DNA of 32,295 nucleotides from an uncultured Planctomycetaceae bacterium (lineage in GTDB: Bacteria > Planctomycetota > Planctomycetia > Pirellulales > Pirellulaceae). Shown here one piece after another: positions 1 to 8,370 of this stretch (its first letter is position 1; the number at the start of each line of letters is the position of its first letter). Both the position numbers and the translations under genes were made by a program. The stretch is from positions 1 through 32,295 of the forward strand of contig CAIPEB010000586.1 in NCBI GenBank assembly GCA_903863885.1, given 5' to 3'. Under the pieces are notes generated by a model that saw only the letters and a list, made by a program, of their open reading frames with translations, had not been told where the DNA came from and searched no databases.

Positions 1-1094
1 AACTTGAAGCCGCGCCGGTACTCGTACTTGTCCACGGCCCGCATCAAGCCCGTGTTGCCCTCCTGAATCAGATCCAGGAAGCTCAAACCGCGGTTGCGAT
101 ACTTCTTGGCGATCGAGACAACCAGCCGCAGATTACCGCTCGACAACTGGCGTTTCACGTGCTCGTACTCGGCGAACTGGCGCCGCACCGTTTCAGCCCG
201 CTTCTTCAAGCCCCGCGGGCTTTCCTGGGCGATCATCATCAGATCGCGCAGCTCGCGCCGCAGGTTCGCTCGCTCGTCCTTGGACTGCGGGTGGTTGCTG
301 ATCACCGCCAGACGAGCACGGATCTCGTGCATCCGCTCGCTGAACTCCTCGAGCTGCTTCATCAGCGGCTGCACCCGCCGCGTCCGCAAGCTCAGTTCCT
401 CGACCAACTGCAGGCACTTCCGCCGGCGGCGAAGAAAAGCGGTCCGCGTCTCACGCCGCTGGTCCTTTGAAGTCGATTTGCGGATCAGCTGCGCGAAGTC
501 CCGCCGGTTTTGCGCCAGAAGCGTGCTGAGCGTGCGCAGATTGTGAGGCATGCGGGCGAGGATCTGCTCCTTGGTCAACTGTTCCGTCAGCGACACCTTG
601 ATCGTGCGGTCGAAAGGCAGTTCCCCCTGGTGGACGCGGGTCAGCGTATCCACCGTGGCGCGCATCGCATAGTCGCAGCTGAGCAGGGTCCGGCGAAACC
701 GTTTGCGGGTAACTTCGATCTTCTTGGCAAGCGAGATTTCTTCTTCGCGGGAAAGCAGCGGGATTTCGGCCATCTGGCTCAGGTACATGCGAATCGGGTC
801 GTCACTCAGCTTCGGCAACCCGGCGGGTACGAGTGCCGTAACCTGGCGTTCCGACTCTTCCTGCACTTCCTGGGCACTCGGTGCCTTGACCGGCTCAGGT
901 TCCGGAAAGACCAGGGCCGGCGGTTCGTTGACCAGTTCAACCCCGACCTCTTCCAGAGCAATCAGCAGATTATCCAGTTTTTCCGGGGTCACATCCTCGT
1001 CGGGCAGGTAGGCGTTCACTTCGTCATACGTCAGATAGCCTTGATCCTTGCCTTTCTGAATCAGTTCCCGTAATTCCAGTTCGTACGTGTGCAT
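1..1094 (-). CDS. rpoD: RNA polymerase primary sigma factor RpoD (C-terminal part off the window)
   Basis: Primary sigma-70 factor, which directs RNA polymerase to housekeeping promoters. The frame starts at ATG 1094 and stays open to the left edge, giving 364 residues. The N-terminus (starting [12 protein letters not shown]) looks like region 1.1, followed by an acidic linker. Region 1.2 is seen at [21 protein letters not shown] long Arg/Lys-rich non-conserved region follows, and then region 2.1-2.2 with [27 protein letters not shown] and the beginning of region 2.3. Regions 2.4 to 4 lie outside the window. It sits 61 bp downstream of dnaG on the same strand, the classical macromolecular-synthesis order without a visible rpsU, so it is probably co-transcribed from the promoter upstream of dnaG. 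Identification as the primary sigma rests on region 1.1 and the large insert. Confidence 0.95.
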   Translation of the reverse strand, partial: MHTYELELRELIQKGKDQGYLTYDEVNAYLPDEDVTPEKLDNLLIALEEVGVELVNEPPALVFPEPEPVKAPSAQEVQEESERQVTALVPAGLPKLSDDPIRMYLSQMAEIPLLSREEEISLAKKIEVTRKRFRRTLLSCDYAMRATVDTLTRVHQGELPFDRTIKVSLTEQLTKEQILARMPHNLRTLSTLLAQNRRDFAQLIRKSTSKDQRRETRTAFLRRRRKCLQLVEELSLRTRRVQPLMKQLEEFSERMHEIRARLAVISNHPQSKDERANLRRELRDLMMIAQESPRGLKKRAETVRRQFAEYEHVKRQLSSGNLRLVVSIAKKYRNRGLSFLDLIQEGNTGLMRAVDKYEYRRGFK

Positions 1095-1155
1095 GGTGTC
1101 CTGAGCCCTCCGCGCGCTCCTGCGCTTCAAGGTACACTCCTGCGGCAACGGCCCG

Positions 1156-3012
1156 CTACCCTTCCGTGGGTCCGGTTATACCCTGCCGCTTTCTGGCCTG
1201 TTCAAGCAGTTGCTGTAATACGGCGATCTCCTGTTCCGCGTCGAATCTCCTCTGCTCAAGCGAGACGACCTGGCGGCTGCTCTCGGCAGCCTGACGCTCC
1301 AGATGCATGTCCCGAACCAGCCCCCGCAGACGCGACGCCGCGTCCTCCGAGGCCAACGGCTCCTTCGACTGTCCTCGATCATCGAAATCGACCAGCAGCT
1401 TCTTCAAGTGCGGCTGCTCAATGTACGCCAACACCTCGCCGAACGACATCTCCGCCCCGCGCGACAACAGCTCGCGATAGACCTCGCAGATGGCCCGGGC
1501 GTGGCGGTTCGTTATGTCCTCCAGAGTCAGCGAGGCAAGTGCCTCCTCCACAAGTTCCGGATGCAGTATCAGGATCTCAAGCAGTTCGGCTTCGCGCGGC
1601 GGCACTTCCCCCACCGAAACCCGCACCGGCTCCGGAGTCACCTCCACCGGACGATGCGGCGAAGGAGCTGCCCGGCGCAACTCGACGATGCGAGTCCGCA
1701 GCACGCCCTCTTCGACGCCAAATTCACGAGCCAGTCTCGATAGAAACTGCCTTTCCCGCAGCATCTTGGCCGAAGTGTCGTCGGCGCTGACCCGCGGCGC
1801 TTTCGCAAGAATCCCCAGCAACTGCTCCAATGCCTGATTCGCACGGTGCGTGTCGCGCAGCAGATCAATCCCCGCCGTCCGCACGCGCATCGCATGCTCG
1901 AGCGCATCCACGGCGCCGGACAGCAGATCGTTCATGGCTCCGGCACCGTTCCGCAGAATGAAGTCACACGGATCCAGTCCCTCGGGCAGCGTCATTACGC
2001 GCAGGTCCGTATCCGACTCGACAAACAGCTCGAGCACTTCATTCGTTCGGCGCTGCCCGGCCTCGTCGCCGTCCAGCACCAGCAGTATCGAATCCGCATA
2101 ACGCCGCAACAGGCGGATGTGCCGCGGACCCAGTGCAGTCCCCAGCACGGCCACGAAGTTCTTCAACCCGGCCTGATGCGCCATGATCACATCGGTATAC
2201 CCTTCGACGACCACCGCCACGCGACTCTTCGAGATCGCATCCCGGGCCATATCCAGGGCATAAACGTGCTCGCTCTTCGAAAAAAGTCTCGTCTCGCGCG
2301 TGTTGACGTACTTGCGAGGATCGTCGTTGCCGGGCAGCACGCGACCACCGCACCCGATCGGCCGCCCCTGTGCGTCGCGGATCGAGAACAAGACGCGTCC
2401 ACGGAAGAAATCGTAGTGGCGATTGCTTTCGACCGATCGCGACACCAGCCCGGCCGCTTCCAGCAGCTCGGGGGAATAACCCGCCGAACGAGCACGGTCC
2501 ACCAGCCACTGCCAGCGGTCAGGAGAAAAGCCCAGATGAAAGGCCGACCGACTCTCCGGCTTGATGCCCCGATTCTCGAGATACTTCCGCGCCGGTTCGG
2601 CGTCCGGCGACTTCGTCAGACACTCCTGAAACTGCCGCTCGGCCCAGGCACATATTTCGTACAGCCTCGTCTTGTCATCCACGCCACCGGACGTGCTCGT
2701 GCGGTCCCGCCCCGCCTTGGGCAGAACAATCCCGGCACGCTGTGCCAGCATCTCCAGCGATTCGCGGAAGTCGATCCCTTCGCGCTGCATCACAAAACTG
2801 AACACGTCGCCGCCGACATTACACACCCAGCACTTCCATGACTGGCGGTCAGGGTTCACCTGCAGACTGGGACGAGAGTCGTCGTGCCACGGGCAAAGGC
2901 CGACGAATATACGACCTTGCCGCCGCAATGGCATATAGCCGCCCACCAGGTCCACGATGTCCGTGGCCTGACGAACCTGCTCTCGAGCGTCTTGGGTCGC
3001 TGCGAAGGACAC
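1156..3012 (-). CDS. dnaG: DNA primase DnaG
   Basis: Primase that lays RNA primers for the replisome. The protein has 618 aa, a normal length. The N-terminal zinc-binding motif uses C40, H43, C61 and C64 (CPWH ... CWVC). The TOPRIM catalytic core carries the EGYTD motif with E270 and the acidic LVLDGDEAG motif with D314 and D316, both needed for metal-dependent catalysis in this family. The remaining C-terminal third fits the DnaB-interacting region, though this is inferred from position only. The start is GTG 3012, preceded by a CAGGAG Shine-Dalgarno about 7 nt upstream. It precedes rpoD in the same orientation and is served by a TTGACC-N17-TATAAT promoter about 120 nt upstream of the start codon. 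Confidence 0.97.
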   Translation of the reverse strand: MSFAATQDAREQVRQATDIVDLVGGYMPLRRQGRIFVGLCPWHDDSRPSLQVNPDRQSWKCWVCNVGGDVFSFVMQREGIDFRESLEMLAQRAGIVLPKAGRDRTSTSGGVDDKTRLYEICAWAERQFQECLTKSPDAEPARKYLENRGIKPESRSAFHLGFSPDRWQWLVDRARSAGYSPELLEAAGLVSRSVESNRHYDFFRGRVLFSIRDAQGRPIGCGGRVLPGNDDPRKYVNTRETRLFSKSEHVYALDMARDAISKSRVAVVVEGYTDVIMAHQAGLKNFVAVLGTALGPRHIRLLRRYADSILLVLDGDEAGQRRTNEVLELFVESDTDLRVMTLPEGLDPCDFILRNGAGAMNDLLSGAVDALEHAMRVRTAGIDLLRDTHRANQALEQLLGILAKAPRVSADDTSAKMLRERQFLSRLAREFGVEEGVLRTRIVELRRAAPSPHRPVEVTPEPVRVSVGEVPPREAELLEILILHPELVEEALASLTLEDITNRHARAICEVYRELLSRGAEMSFGEVLAYIEQPHLKKLLVDFDDRGQSKEPLASEDAASRLRGLVRDMHLERQAAESSRQVVSLEQRRFDAEQEIAVLQQLLEQARKRQGITGPTEG

Positions 3013-3140
3013 CGGCGACTCCTGTGGCTTGAGGCCTGCGGGAAAGGCAAGGCCACGGCCGGAGTGTCACTTCCCTGGAACGGACTCCTTGCCGCCGGTT
3101 ACTGGTAACCAGCAGTGTGCTTTCCGTAGCACGGGCCGCG

Positions 3141-3169
3141 ATTATAGTAAGACCGATTTTTTGGGTCAA
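3141..3169 (-). promoter_or_regulatory. Sigma-70 promoter for dnaG-rpoD
   Basis: On the minus strand TTGACC (3169-3164) and TATAAT (3146-3141) are separated by exactly 17 bp. This predicts transcription from about 3134 and a 5' leader of about 120 nt before the dnaG GTG at 3012. It is the best consensus promoter seen in the window. An inverted repeat GGTTAC-TG-GTAACC at 3097-3110 lies in the predicted leader, roughly +24 to +37, and could be an operator or a remnant of a local repeat. Confidence 0.7.
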
Positions 3170-3526
3170 CACGACGAATTTCGCGGCATGTCCGCAAAAC
3201 AATCGTCGCAAATCATTACCAAACAAAAACTTACAATCACACATTCGCCGATCGAAAAAACCTATTGCGGAAATCTTTGTGCAAGCCGTTCCCCCGTACC
3301 TCGCGATTGTGTCAAGCGAGATTCGACGAAAAATCGAGACTCGGCCCGCCGAAATCCGGCGCTTTCCGGACTGACCTCCACCCTCCGGACCAATGCAGAT
3401 TTCCTGCCGAACTGGATCCGCTTCCGCCCGTCTCGCTCCGATCGCCCAGCTGGGGACGCAAACCGGACCACTTGGATTATATGCGCCGGTCCAGCCCCCA
3501 GGGTGAGACTGCGAAGCGATGAAATT

Positions 3527-3606
3527 CGGATGCCGGATGCCGGATGGTATTTGACTTCCTCCGGACTCCGGACTCCAGACTCCGGTCTCCTGCCTCCGCT
3601 CTCCTA
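3527..3606. repeat. Short-period (7 bp) intergenic repeats, related copy at 6413-6430
   Basis: Three copies of CGGATGC-like units (3527-3547) are followed by several GGACTCC-like units (3558-3590), both with a 7-bp period. The string CCTCCGGACTCCAGACTC at 6413-6430, in another intergenic region of the window, repeats the same unit. Small intergenic islands of this type read as low-complexity dispersed repeats rather than coding sequence. The minus-strand reading through this block gives an artificial Ser-Pro-Glu-Ser-Gly-rich peptide. Confidence 0.55.
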
Positions 3607-3682
3607 TTTCCCGACGCAACGGCGGACCGCTACACTGCGGCTTCGATCATTTCAGCGTCGCGGCCCCAGACGAACCACGTCG

Positions 3683-4339
3683 ATGAAACTCCTCTGCGTC
3701 ACGGACCTGCATGGCGATCTGCGAAGCCTGCGACGAATCCTCGAACACGCCGGCAGCGTGGAGGTGGTCCTGCTGGGCGGGGACCTGACCAATTTCGGAA
3801 CCCCCAACCAGGCCGAAGGGCTCATTCGACTGGCTCGCCAGCATTGCCCCGCGGTGATGGCCGTCGCGGGGAACTGCGATTCCCCCTTCATCGACGAACG
3901 CCTGTCCGAACTGGGCGTGTCGCTGTTCGGCCGCGGTGTGATACACGACGGAGTCGGCTTCCACGGTGTTTCCGCGATGCCGCCGTGGCTGGGCAGCATG
4001 TACGAGTTGACGGAACCGCAGATCCAGTCCGCGCTCGAACACGGCGCTGCGCAGGTCGAACAGGCGACGCAACAGGTCGTCGTCTCCCACGTTCCGCCGC
4101 GTCAGTGCAGCCTGGATCGCACACGCAAGGGCGTGCACGTCGGCAGTTCGGCACTTCGCGCCTTCATCGTTCGCCGCAAACCGACGCTCGTCGTGTGCGG
4201 CCATATCCACGAGGCCCGTGGCGTCCAGACGCTGGGCGATACCCTGGTCGTCAACTGCGGAACCGCCTACGAGGGCTGTTACGCCACAGCCACGCTCGGC
4301 GACAAGACAACGGTCGAATTGTGCGACGTGCCCACCTGA
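3683..4339 (+). CDS. Small calcineurin-like metallophosphoesterase
   Basis: A 218-aa protein consisting only of a calcineurin-like phosphoesterase fold. The metal-binding series is complete: DLH (D8, H10), GGDLT (D34), GNCD (N64, with Cys where many members have His), a SHVPPR motif and the C-terminal GHIHE motif. The GNCD variant and compact size point to the YfcE/MJ0936-like group of phosphodiesterases. The substrate cannot be read from sequence. The frame is open upstream to 3029, but the first residue of the fold is the ATG at 3683 (MKLLCVTDLHGD) and the upstream part is repeat-rich intergenic DNA, so the short start is chosen. No strong Shine-Dalgarno is visible. It converges on the DUF6807 gene with a 20-bp gap. 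Confidence 0.88.
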   Translation: MKLLCVTDLHGDLRSLRRILEHAGSVEVVLLGGDLTNFGTPNQAEGLIRLARQHCPAVMAVAGNCDSPFIDERLSELGVSLFGRGVIHDGVGFHGVSAMPPWLGSMYELTEPQIQSALEHGAAQVEQATQQVVVSHVPPRQCSLDRTRKGVHVGSSALRAFIVRRKPTLVVCGHIHEARGVQTLGDTLVVNCGTAYEGCYATATLGDKTTVELCDVPT

Positions 4340-4359
4340 CCGACTCCCGATGTCGGCTG

Positions 4360-5295
4360 CTAGACCCGCACGACTTCCATTTCGAGGTTGGGCACACCCG
4401 CGCGTTTCACGGCAAAAGGCGAGGTCTTGCCGAATTGCTCGGCGATCTGCTCCGCCCGCTGCGGACTCAGCATGCCCGAGTGGCCGTGCAGCAGATAGCG
4501 CAGCACGAGCGGCTTTTCGCGTGTGGTCGCCATGGGCTCCGCCAGACACGGCGCGGCCCCCATCCAGCCGTCTCTGCGCACGTGCCAACTGGAGGGATAG
4601 CGGGGGTTGGCGGGATGGTCGAAGTAGGTAACGCCTTCCTCCAGCGTGCGTCGCGATGCGCCCTCGTACACGGCGGTCGTGCCGCTGTAGTCCAGCCATC
4701 GCGCCGGTTTTCCGAAGATCGCATCCTCGCCGATCTGGCCCTCGCTGTTCTGCAGTCTTCCTCCGCCGAAGAACTCGGAGATGTTCTTGGCGACTCTTAC
4801 GGCGAGAAAACCGAAATTCGTCTTGCCGAACTCAAAGACTGAAGCGCGCGGTCGAAATGTCGATTGCAGTTCAAGGTACGTCTCCCGATTCTCCCCCGGA
4901 CGCACGGCTGCGATCAATTCCTGTTCGAGCAACTCGGCCGGATCATGCCCGTCGTACCAGCCGAGCAACACGGCCATCACCGCCTCGTCTTCGCCGTCCT
5001 GATAGACGAGCCACTGTTTCTGGCGAATTCGCGCGGGCGTTTCATCGCTCCAGAAGTTGATCCCCAAAACCTGCTCGTGTGCAAACCAGATTGAACGGTG
5101 ATGGTCATGGTTCGGAGCGCCCGGATGGCCCATGCGCGTGAGCGACCGGCCGCTCGGACCGATGAAGGGATAGAAGCACGGGCGCGGATAGGCGGCGTCA
5201 AAGTTCCAGCGCAGCCGCTCCTGACCTTCGATGCAGAAGGAAGCCTGATTGCCGGTAACGGGAAGCACCTCACAGCGAGGGCAGGGGGTCGCCAT
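4360..5295 (-). CDS. DUF6807 (PmoA-family) protein
   Basis: A 311-aa protein with the hallmark motif NHDHHRSIWFAHEQV of the DUF6807 family, often labelled 'methane oxygenase PmoA' in annotations although no link to methane oxidation is implied. Other supporting features are the PRPCFYPFIGPSGRSLTRMG block near the N-terminus and the C-terminal WHVRRDGWMGAAPCLAEP block. The family is abundant in planctomycetes, usually near sugar or polysaccharide catabolism genes, and its biochemical role is not established. No signal peptide is visible, so it is probably cytoplasmic. ATG 5295 was chosen because GGAGG lies 8 nt upstream and the conserved part starts there; an in-frame extension to 5589 has no domain and overlaps the next gene. 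Confidence 0.82.
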   Translation of the reverse strand: MATPCPRCEVLPVTGNQASFCIEGQERLRWNFDAAYPRPCFYPFIGPSGRSLTRMGHPGAPNHDHHRSIWFAHEQVLGINFWSDETPARIRQKQWLVYQDGEDEAVMAVLLGWYDGHDPAELLEQELIAAVRPGENRETYLELQSTFRPRASVFEFGKTNFGFLAVRVAKNISEFFGGGRLQNSEGQIGEDAIFGKPARWLDYSGTTAVYEGASRRTLEEGVTYFDHPANPRYPSSWHVRRDGWMGAAPCLAEPMATTREKPLVLRYLLHGHSGMLSPQRAEQIAEQFGKTSPFAVKRAGVPNLEMEVVRV

Positions 5296-5383
5296 CCGAT
5301 CGTCCTCCGCAAATCGAGACCCAGTTCGGCGGCCTCGCGCGACATCGCTGCGCCGCGCGAGACTCGCCCATTCTATGCGAACG

Positions 5384-6178
5384 CTACAGCGTGGGCAGAG
5401 ACCTGGACGGCGAGCGCGACTCGGCACGCTGCACAGGACCGCGATCGGACCGGATTTCTCCCTGGATCGAAATGACGGTCTCCTCCAGCGGAATGTCCGC
5501 ACCGATCGACTGAATGGCCATCCGCGCGATTTGCGTGATTCCCTGGCAACATGGAACTTCCATACGAACGACGGTAACAGCTCGTACACCCGCGGTCTGC
5601 AGAATCTGCCCGAGCTTATTCACGTAGAATTGGCCGTCATCGAGTTTCGGACAGCCTATCAATACGGGCCGGCCGTCGAGAAAACGCCGATGAAAGTCGG
5701 CATAAGCGAATGGCACGCAGTCGGCGACCAGCAGCAGATGAGCGTCGCGCAAGTAGGGAGCATGGGGCGGCACGAGAGTCAGCTGAACCGGCCAATTCAT
5801 CAACCCCGAGGGAGTCGGCTCCGCACTTGCCGCGGAACCGGCACCGGGGCCATGCGCCGCGGCTTCGACGGGGTGCCGCTCGAGCACGCGGGCTGCCGAT
5901 CCCGGGCAACCGGTGTGGGGGACTGCCTGCGCCGCCTGCGACTTGATGTGCTCGGCCACTGCAGCTTCGTCGAACGGCTGGGACTGCCGCTCGATGATCG
6001 AAATGGCATTGCGCGGGCAATGGCCCAGGCACGCGCCAAGCCCGTCGCAGTACTTGTCGGAAACGAGGCGGGCCTTGCCGCCCACAATTCGAATCGCCCC
6101 TTCGTGGCAGGACGGCACGCACTGGCCGCAGCCATCACACTTCGATTCGTCGATGTGCACGATTTTCCGCTGAATCAT
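5384..6178 (-). CDS. 4Fe-4S ferredoxin-domain protein divergent from hcp
   Basis: A 264-aa protein with an N-terminal ferredoxin-like domain and an unassigned C-terminal domain. The first cluster motif is complete: C14, C17, C20, C24 (CDGCGQCVPSC). The second, CDGLGACLGHCP, has only C44, C50 and C54 because Leu replaces the second Cys. The C-terminal half carries further cysteines (IGCPK and PCCQG). Genes of this type are frequently found next to hcp in anaerobes and facultative bacteria, so an electron donor or maturation role for Hcp is a reasonable inference, not proven. The start ATG 6178 has GGGGAG 9 nt upstream; an in-frame extension to 6325 would run through the predicted promoter and is rejected. 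Transcription is predicted from about 6277 under an FNR-type box. Confidence 0.85.
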   Translation of the reverse strand: MIQRKIVHIDESKCDGCGQCVPSCHEGAIRIVGGKARLVSDKYCDGLGACLGHCPRNAISIIERQSQPFDEAAVAEHIKSQAAQAVPHTGCPGSAARVLERHPVEAAAHGPGAGSAASAEPTPSGLMNWPVQLTLVPPHAPYLRDAHLLLVADCVPFAYADFHRRFLDGRPVLIGCPKLDDGQFYVNKLGQILQTAGVRAVTVVRMEVPCCQGITQIARMAIQSIGADIPLEETVISIQGEIRSDRGPVQRAESRSPSRSLPTL

Positions 6179-6276
6179 TGTCGAGTGCTCCCCGGCATGC
6201 CGCCTGGTCTCGCGAACGAGAATCCGACGGCAACTGTACTGACGGTTCGTTGTTTCCGATACCCCTTGCGTGTCGA

Positions 6277-6325
6277 TTGGTGAAATATCGCCCAACGAAC
6301 GGTTTTCTCGATTGATCCAGGTCAA
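6277..6325 (-). promoter_or_regulatory. FNR/CRP-family class II promoter for the 4Fe-4S protein gene
   Basis: On the minus strand TTGAC-CTGG-ATCAA (6325-6312) matches the FNR-type TTGAT-N4-ATCAA palindrome at 9 of 10 positions. A -10-like GATATT lies at 6289-6284, giving a start site near 6277. The palindrome centre (6318.5) is then 41.5 bp upstream, the standard class II spacing, and there is no -35 element. The predicted leader to the ATG at 6178 is about 99 nt. Confidence 0.65.
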
Positions 6326-6465
6326 AACTCCGCAGAATCGGGCCGCTATTGCCGCCGAACGGCCGATAACTCAGGTCAGTAGCCAGTAGCCGGACGCAGA
6401 CTTTTGCATTTGCCTCCGGACTCCAGACTCTTTCCCGCGAGTCGCAGGCCGGGGAAACGCGAAAC

Positions 6466-6514
6466 TTGATCTGCATCAAGGCCCGGTCGTCCGGCCTGTG
6501 ATAGACTTCCGGCA
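6466..6514 (+). promoter_or_regulatory. FNR/CRP-family class II promoter for hcp
   Basis: TTGAT-CTGC-ATCAA at 6466-6479 is a perfect match to the FNR-type consensus palindrome. TAGACT at 6502-6507 can serve as -10, preceded by TG (extended -10 style), which predicts a start near 6514. The palindrome centre (6472.5) is then 41.5 bp upstream, the class II activator position. The same geometry is found independently for the divergent gene, which strengthens both calls. The regulator itself is not in the window and could be FNR, DNR/NnrR or HcpR-like. Confidence 0.75.
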
Positions 6515-6649
6515 ATGAAACACATGTTGATCGCATCCCGGCGCAACCTGGAGTTGACAGAGGCCCATCGGGGGCCGCACGGACTCCTGCCGGCCGCCCT
6601 GCGACGTCTGCAGAGCTTCGATCAATCGTCCCGCGGCAAGCGCGCATAG
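6515..6649 (+). CDS. Candidate small protein (44 aa) in the hcp leader
   Basis: An ATG frame of 45 codons including stop, encoding a basic peptide that starts MKHMLIASRRNLEL and ends SSRGKRA. Its ATG falls one base after the predicted FNR-dependent start site, so it would be translated as a leaderless message; no Shine-Dalgarno is possible or visible. It ends 14 bp before the hcp ATG, and the hcp ribosome binding site overlaps its end, which would allow coupling. Third-position GC is about 77 percent, like real genes here, but a frame of this length is not rare by chance in GC-rich DNA. No similarity is recognised. It could be a real small protein, a leader peptide, or just the 5' untranslated region of hcp. 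Confidence 0.3.
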   Translation: MKHMLIASRRNLELTEAHRGPHGLLPAALRRLQSFDQSSRGKRA

Positions 6650-6663
6650 CAGAGGAGCCGATT

Positions 6664-8316
6664 ATGCAAATGTTCTGTTATCAGTGTGAACAAACCACCA
6701 ACGGTTCGGGATGCGTTGATCTGGGCATCTGCGGCAAGGACCCGCAGGTCGCCGCTCTGCAGGATCTGCTCGTGCATGCGACGAAGGGCATCTCGATGCT
6801 GGCCCACCGCGCCGCAAAGCTCGGCAAGCGGGATGCGGCGATCGACCGATTCGTGATCCAGGCCCTCTTCGCAACGGTAACCAACGTGGATTTTGATGCG
6901 GCGAGGCTGCAGGAACACCTGACTGAGGCGGCTGCAATGCGTGACCGCGCCCGCCGGCTCTACGAAGACGCGTGCAAGTCGGCCGGAAAATCCGCCGAGA
7001 CCCTGAACGGCCCCACAACGTGGCAGCCCAAGCAGGACATCGACGGGCTGGTTGGCCAGGGCCGCCTCGTGGCGATCACGTCCCGCCGGGCCGAATTGGC
7101 CGAGGACATTGTCGGCCTGCAGGAACTCGTGCTGTACGGCCTGAAGGGAACCGCCGCGTATGCCGAGCACGCCGCGGTGCTGGGCCATGAAGACGCGGAA
7201 GTCTACGCGATCACGCACGAAGCCCTCGATTTCCTCACTAAGCCGCAGCCGGCCGTCGCCGATCTGCTCGCCTGGGCCCTGAAGGTCGGCGAGCTGAATC
7301 TGAAAGTCATGGCCTTGCTGTACGGCGCCAACAGCGGCGTCTACGGCGTGCCGACTCCCACCCAGGTGCGGATTTCGCACGTGAAGGGCAAGTGTATCCT
7401 CGTTTCCGGTCACGACCTGCACGACCTCGGCGAACTGCTCAAGCAGACCGAAGGCAAGGGCATCAACATCTACACCCACGGCGAAATGCTGCCTTGCCAC
7501 GCGTACCCGGAATTGAAGAAGTACAAGCATCTCGTCGGCAACTACGGCGGCGCATGGCAGGACCAGAAGCGCGAGTTCTCGCAGTTCCCCGGTGCGATCC
7601 TGATGACCACCAACTGCATCCAGAAGCCGAAGGAAGACTACAAGGGCCGGATCTTCACCACCGGCATGGTGGCCTGGCCGGGCGTGGACCACATCGGAGA
7701 CAACAAGGACTTCACACCCGTGATCGAAGCCGCCCTGGCCGCGCCGGGATTCGCCGAGGATGAAGCCGAAAAGAATATCCTCGTCGGGTTCGGACACCAG
7801 GCGATCCTCGGTGTCGCCGACAAGGTGATCGACGCGGTGAAGGCCGGCAAGATCCGCCACTTCTTCCTCGTGGGCGGATGCGACGGCGCCGAACTGGGCC
7901 GGAACTATTACACGGATTTCACCAAGCAGGTGCCCGACGACTGCGTGATCCTCACCCTGGCCTGCGGGAAATTCCGCTTCAACAAGCTGGACTTCGGCGA
8001 CATCGGCGGGATTCCCCGATTGCTCGACCTCGGCCAATGCAACGATGCCTACTCGGCGATCCAGGTCGCCAGCGCCTTGGCCAACGCCTTCAACTGCGGC
8101 GTGAATGACCTGCCGCTGTCGCTGATCGTCAGCTGGTACGAACAGAAGGCCGTGGCGATTCTGCTGACGCTCCTGCACCTGGGAATCAAGAACGTGCGTC
8201 TCGGCCCGAAGCTCCCGGCATTCGTCACGCCGAACGTGCTCAACGTGCTGGTTGAGAACTTCAACATCATGCCGATCAGCACGCCTGAAGCCGATCTGGC
8301 CAAGATCCTCGGCTGA
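6664..8316 (+). CDS. hcp: Hydroxylamine reductase / hybrid cluster protein Hcp
   Basis: A 550-aa hybrid cluster (prismane) protein, cytoplasmic. In the family it reduces hydroxylamine to ammonia in vitro, and it acts as a nitric oxide reductase and in protein S-nitrosylation in E. coli. The N-terminal cluster motif has C5, C8, C17 and C23 (CYQCEQTTNGSGCVDLGIC). Later blocks carry the hybrid-cluster ligands: GVYGVPTPTQVR, SGHDLHDLGELL, THGEMLPCHAYPEL, TTNCIQKP, FLVGGCDGAELGRNYYTDF, ILTLACGKFRFN and DLGQCNDAYSA. The length is full. GAGGAG lies 8 nt upstream of ATG 6664. It is divergent from a 4Fe-4S protein gene and carries a perfect FNR-type box, so induction under low oxygen or nitrosative conditions is likely. 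Confidence 0.97.
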   Translation: MQMFCYQCEQTTNGSGCVDLGICGKDPQVAALQDLLVHATKGISMLAHRAAKLGKRDAAIDRFVIQALFATVTNVDFDAARLQEHLTEAAAMRDRARRLYEDACKSAGKSAETLNGPTTWQPKQDIDGLVGQGRLVAITSRRAELAEDIVGLQELVLYGLKGTAAYAEHAAVLGHEDAEVYAITHEALDFLTKPQPAVADLLAWALKVGELNLKVMALLYGANSGVYGVPTPTQVRISHVKGKCILVSGHDLHDLGELLKQTEGKGINIYTHGEMLPCHAYPELKKYKHLVGNYGGAWQDQKREFSQFPGAILMTTNCIQKPKEDYKGRIFTTGMVAWPGVDHIGDNKDFTPVIEAALAAPGFAEDEAEKNILVGFGHQAILGVADKVIDAVKAGKIRHFFLVGGCDGAELGRNYYTDFTKQVPDDCVILTLACGKFRFNKLDFGDIGGIPRLLDLGQCNDAYSAIQVASALANAFNCGVNDLPLSLIVSWYEQKAVAILLTLLHLGIKNVRLGPKLPAFVTPNVLNVLVENFNIMPISTPEADLAKILG

Positions 8317-8370
8317 TCCTCGGACGGAACTGACACGTTCCCCGAGTCAGACCATCCTCGTGCCGATGGA

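Larger units (their letters stand above)
3013..3682. other. Divergent intergenic region, dnaG / metallophosphoesterase
   Basis: A 670-bp stretch with no convincing gene. Both strands have open frames across it, but none has a start site with a ribosome binding site or a recognisable domain, and base composition is more AT-rich around 3140-3280. It holds the dnaG promoter (3141-3169), the GGTTAC-TG-GTAACC inverted repeat (3097-3110) and a cluster of 7-bp tandem repeats at 3527-3606. I see no clear promoter for the plus-strand metallophosphoesterase. Confidence 0.6.
6179..6663. other. Divergent control region between the 4Fe-4S gene and hcp
   Basis: A 485-bp region holding two FNR-type promoters facing away from each other (6277-6325 and 6466-6514), a short repeat island around 6380-6430 (AGCCAGTAGCC and GGACTCCAGACTC units) between them, and a 44-codon reading frame (6515-6649) directly upstream of hcp. 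The repeat island separates the two regulatory boxes by about 140 bp, so each box most likely serves its own gene. Confidence 0.7.

Noticed and set aside
2849-3619. 256-codon minus-strand frame upstream of dnaG
   Set aside because: It runs through the dnaG start and the 7-bp repeat island, giving a low-complexity SPESG-type peptide with no start site.
3029-3682. Upstream extension of the metallophosphoesterase frame
   Set aside because: The extra 218 codons have no family support and cross the repeat island; the fold starts exactly at ATG 3683.
5296-5589. N-terminal extension of the DUF6807 frame
   Set aside because: It would overlap the 4Fe-4S gene and adds an Arg-rich stretch without similarity; GGAGG precedes the internal ATG 5295.
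6622-8178. 518-codon open frame antisense to hcp
   Set aside because: It mirrors the hcp coding strand almost end to end, has no domain and no ribosome binding site; long antisense frames are common in GC-rich genes.
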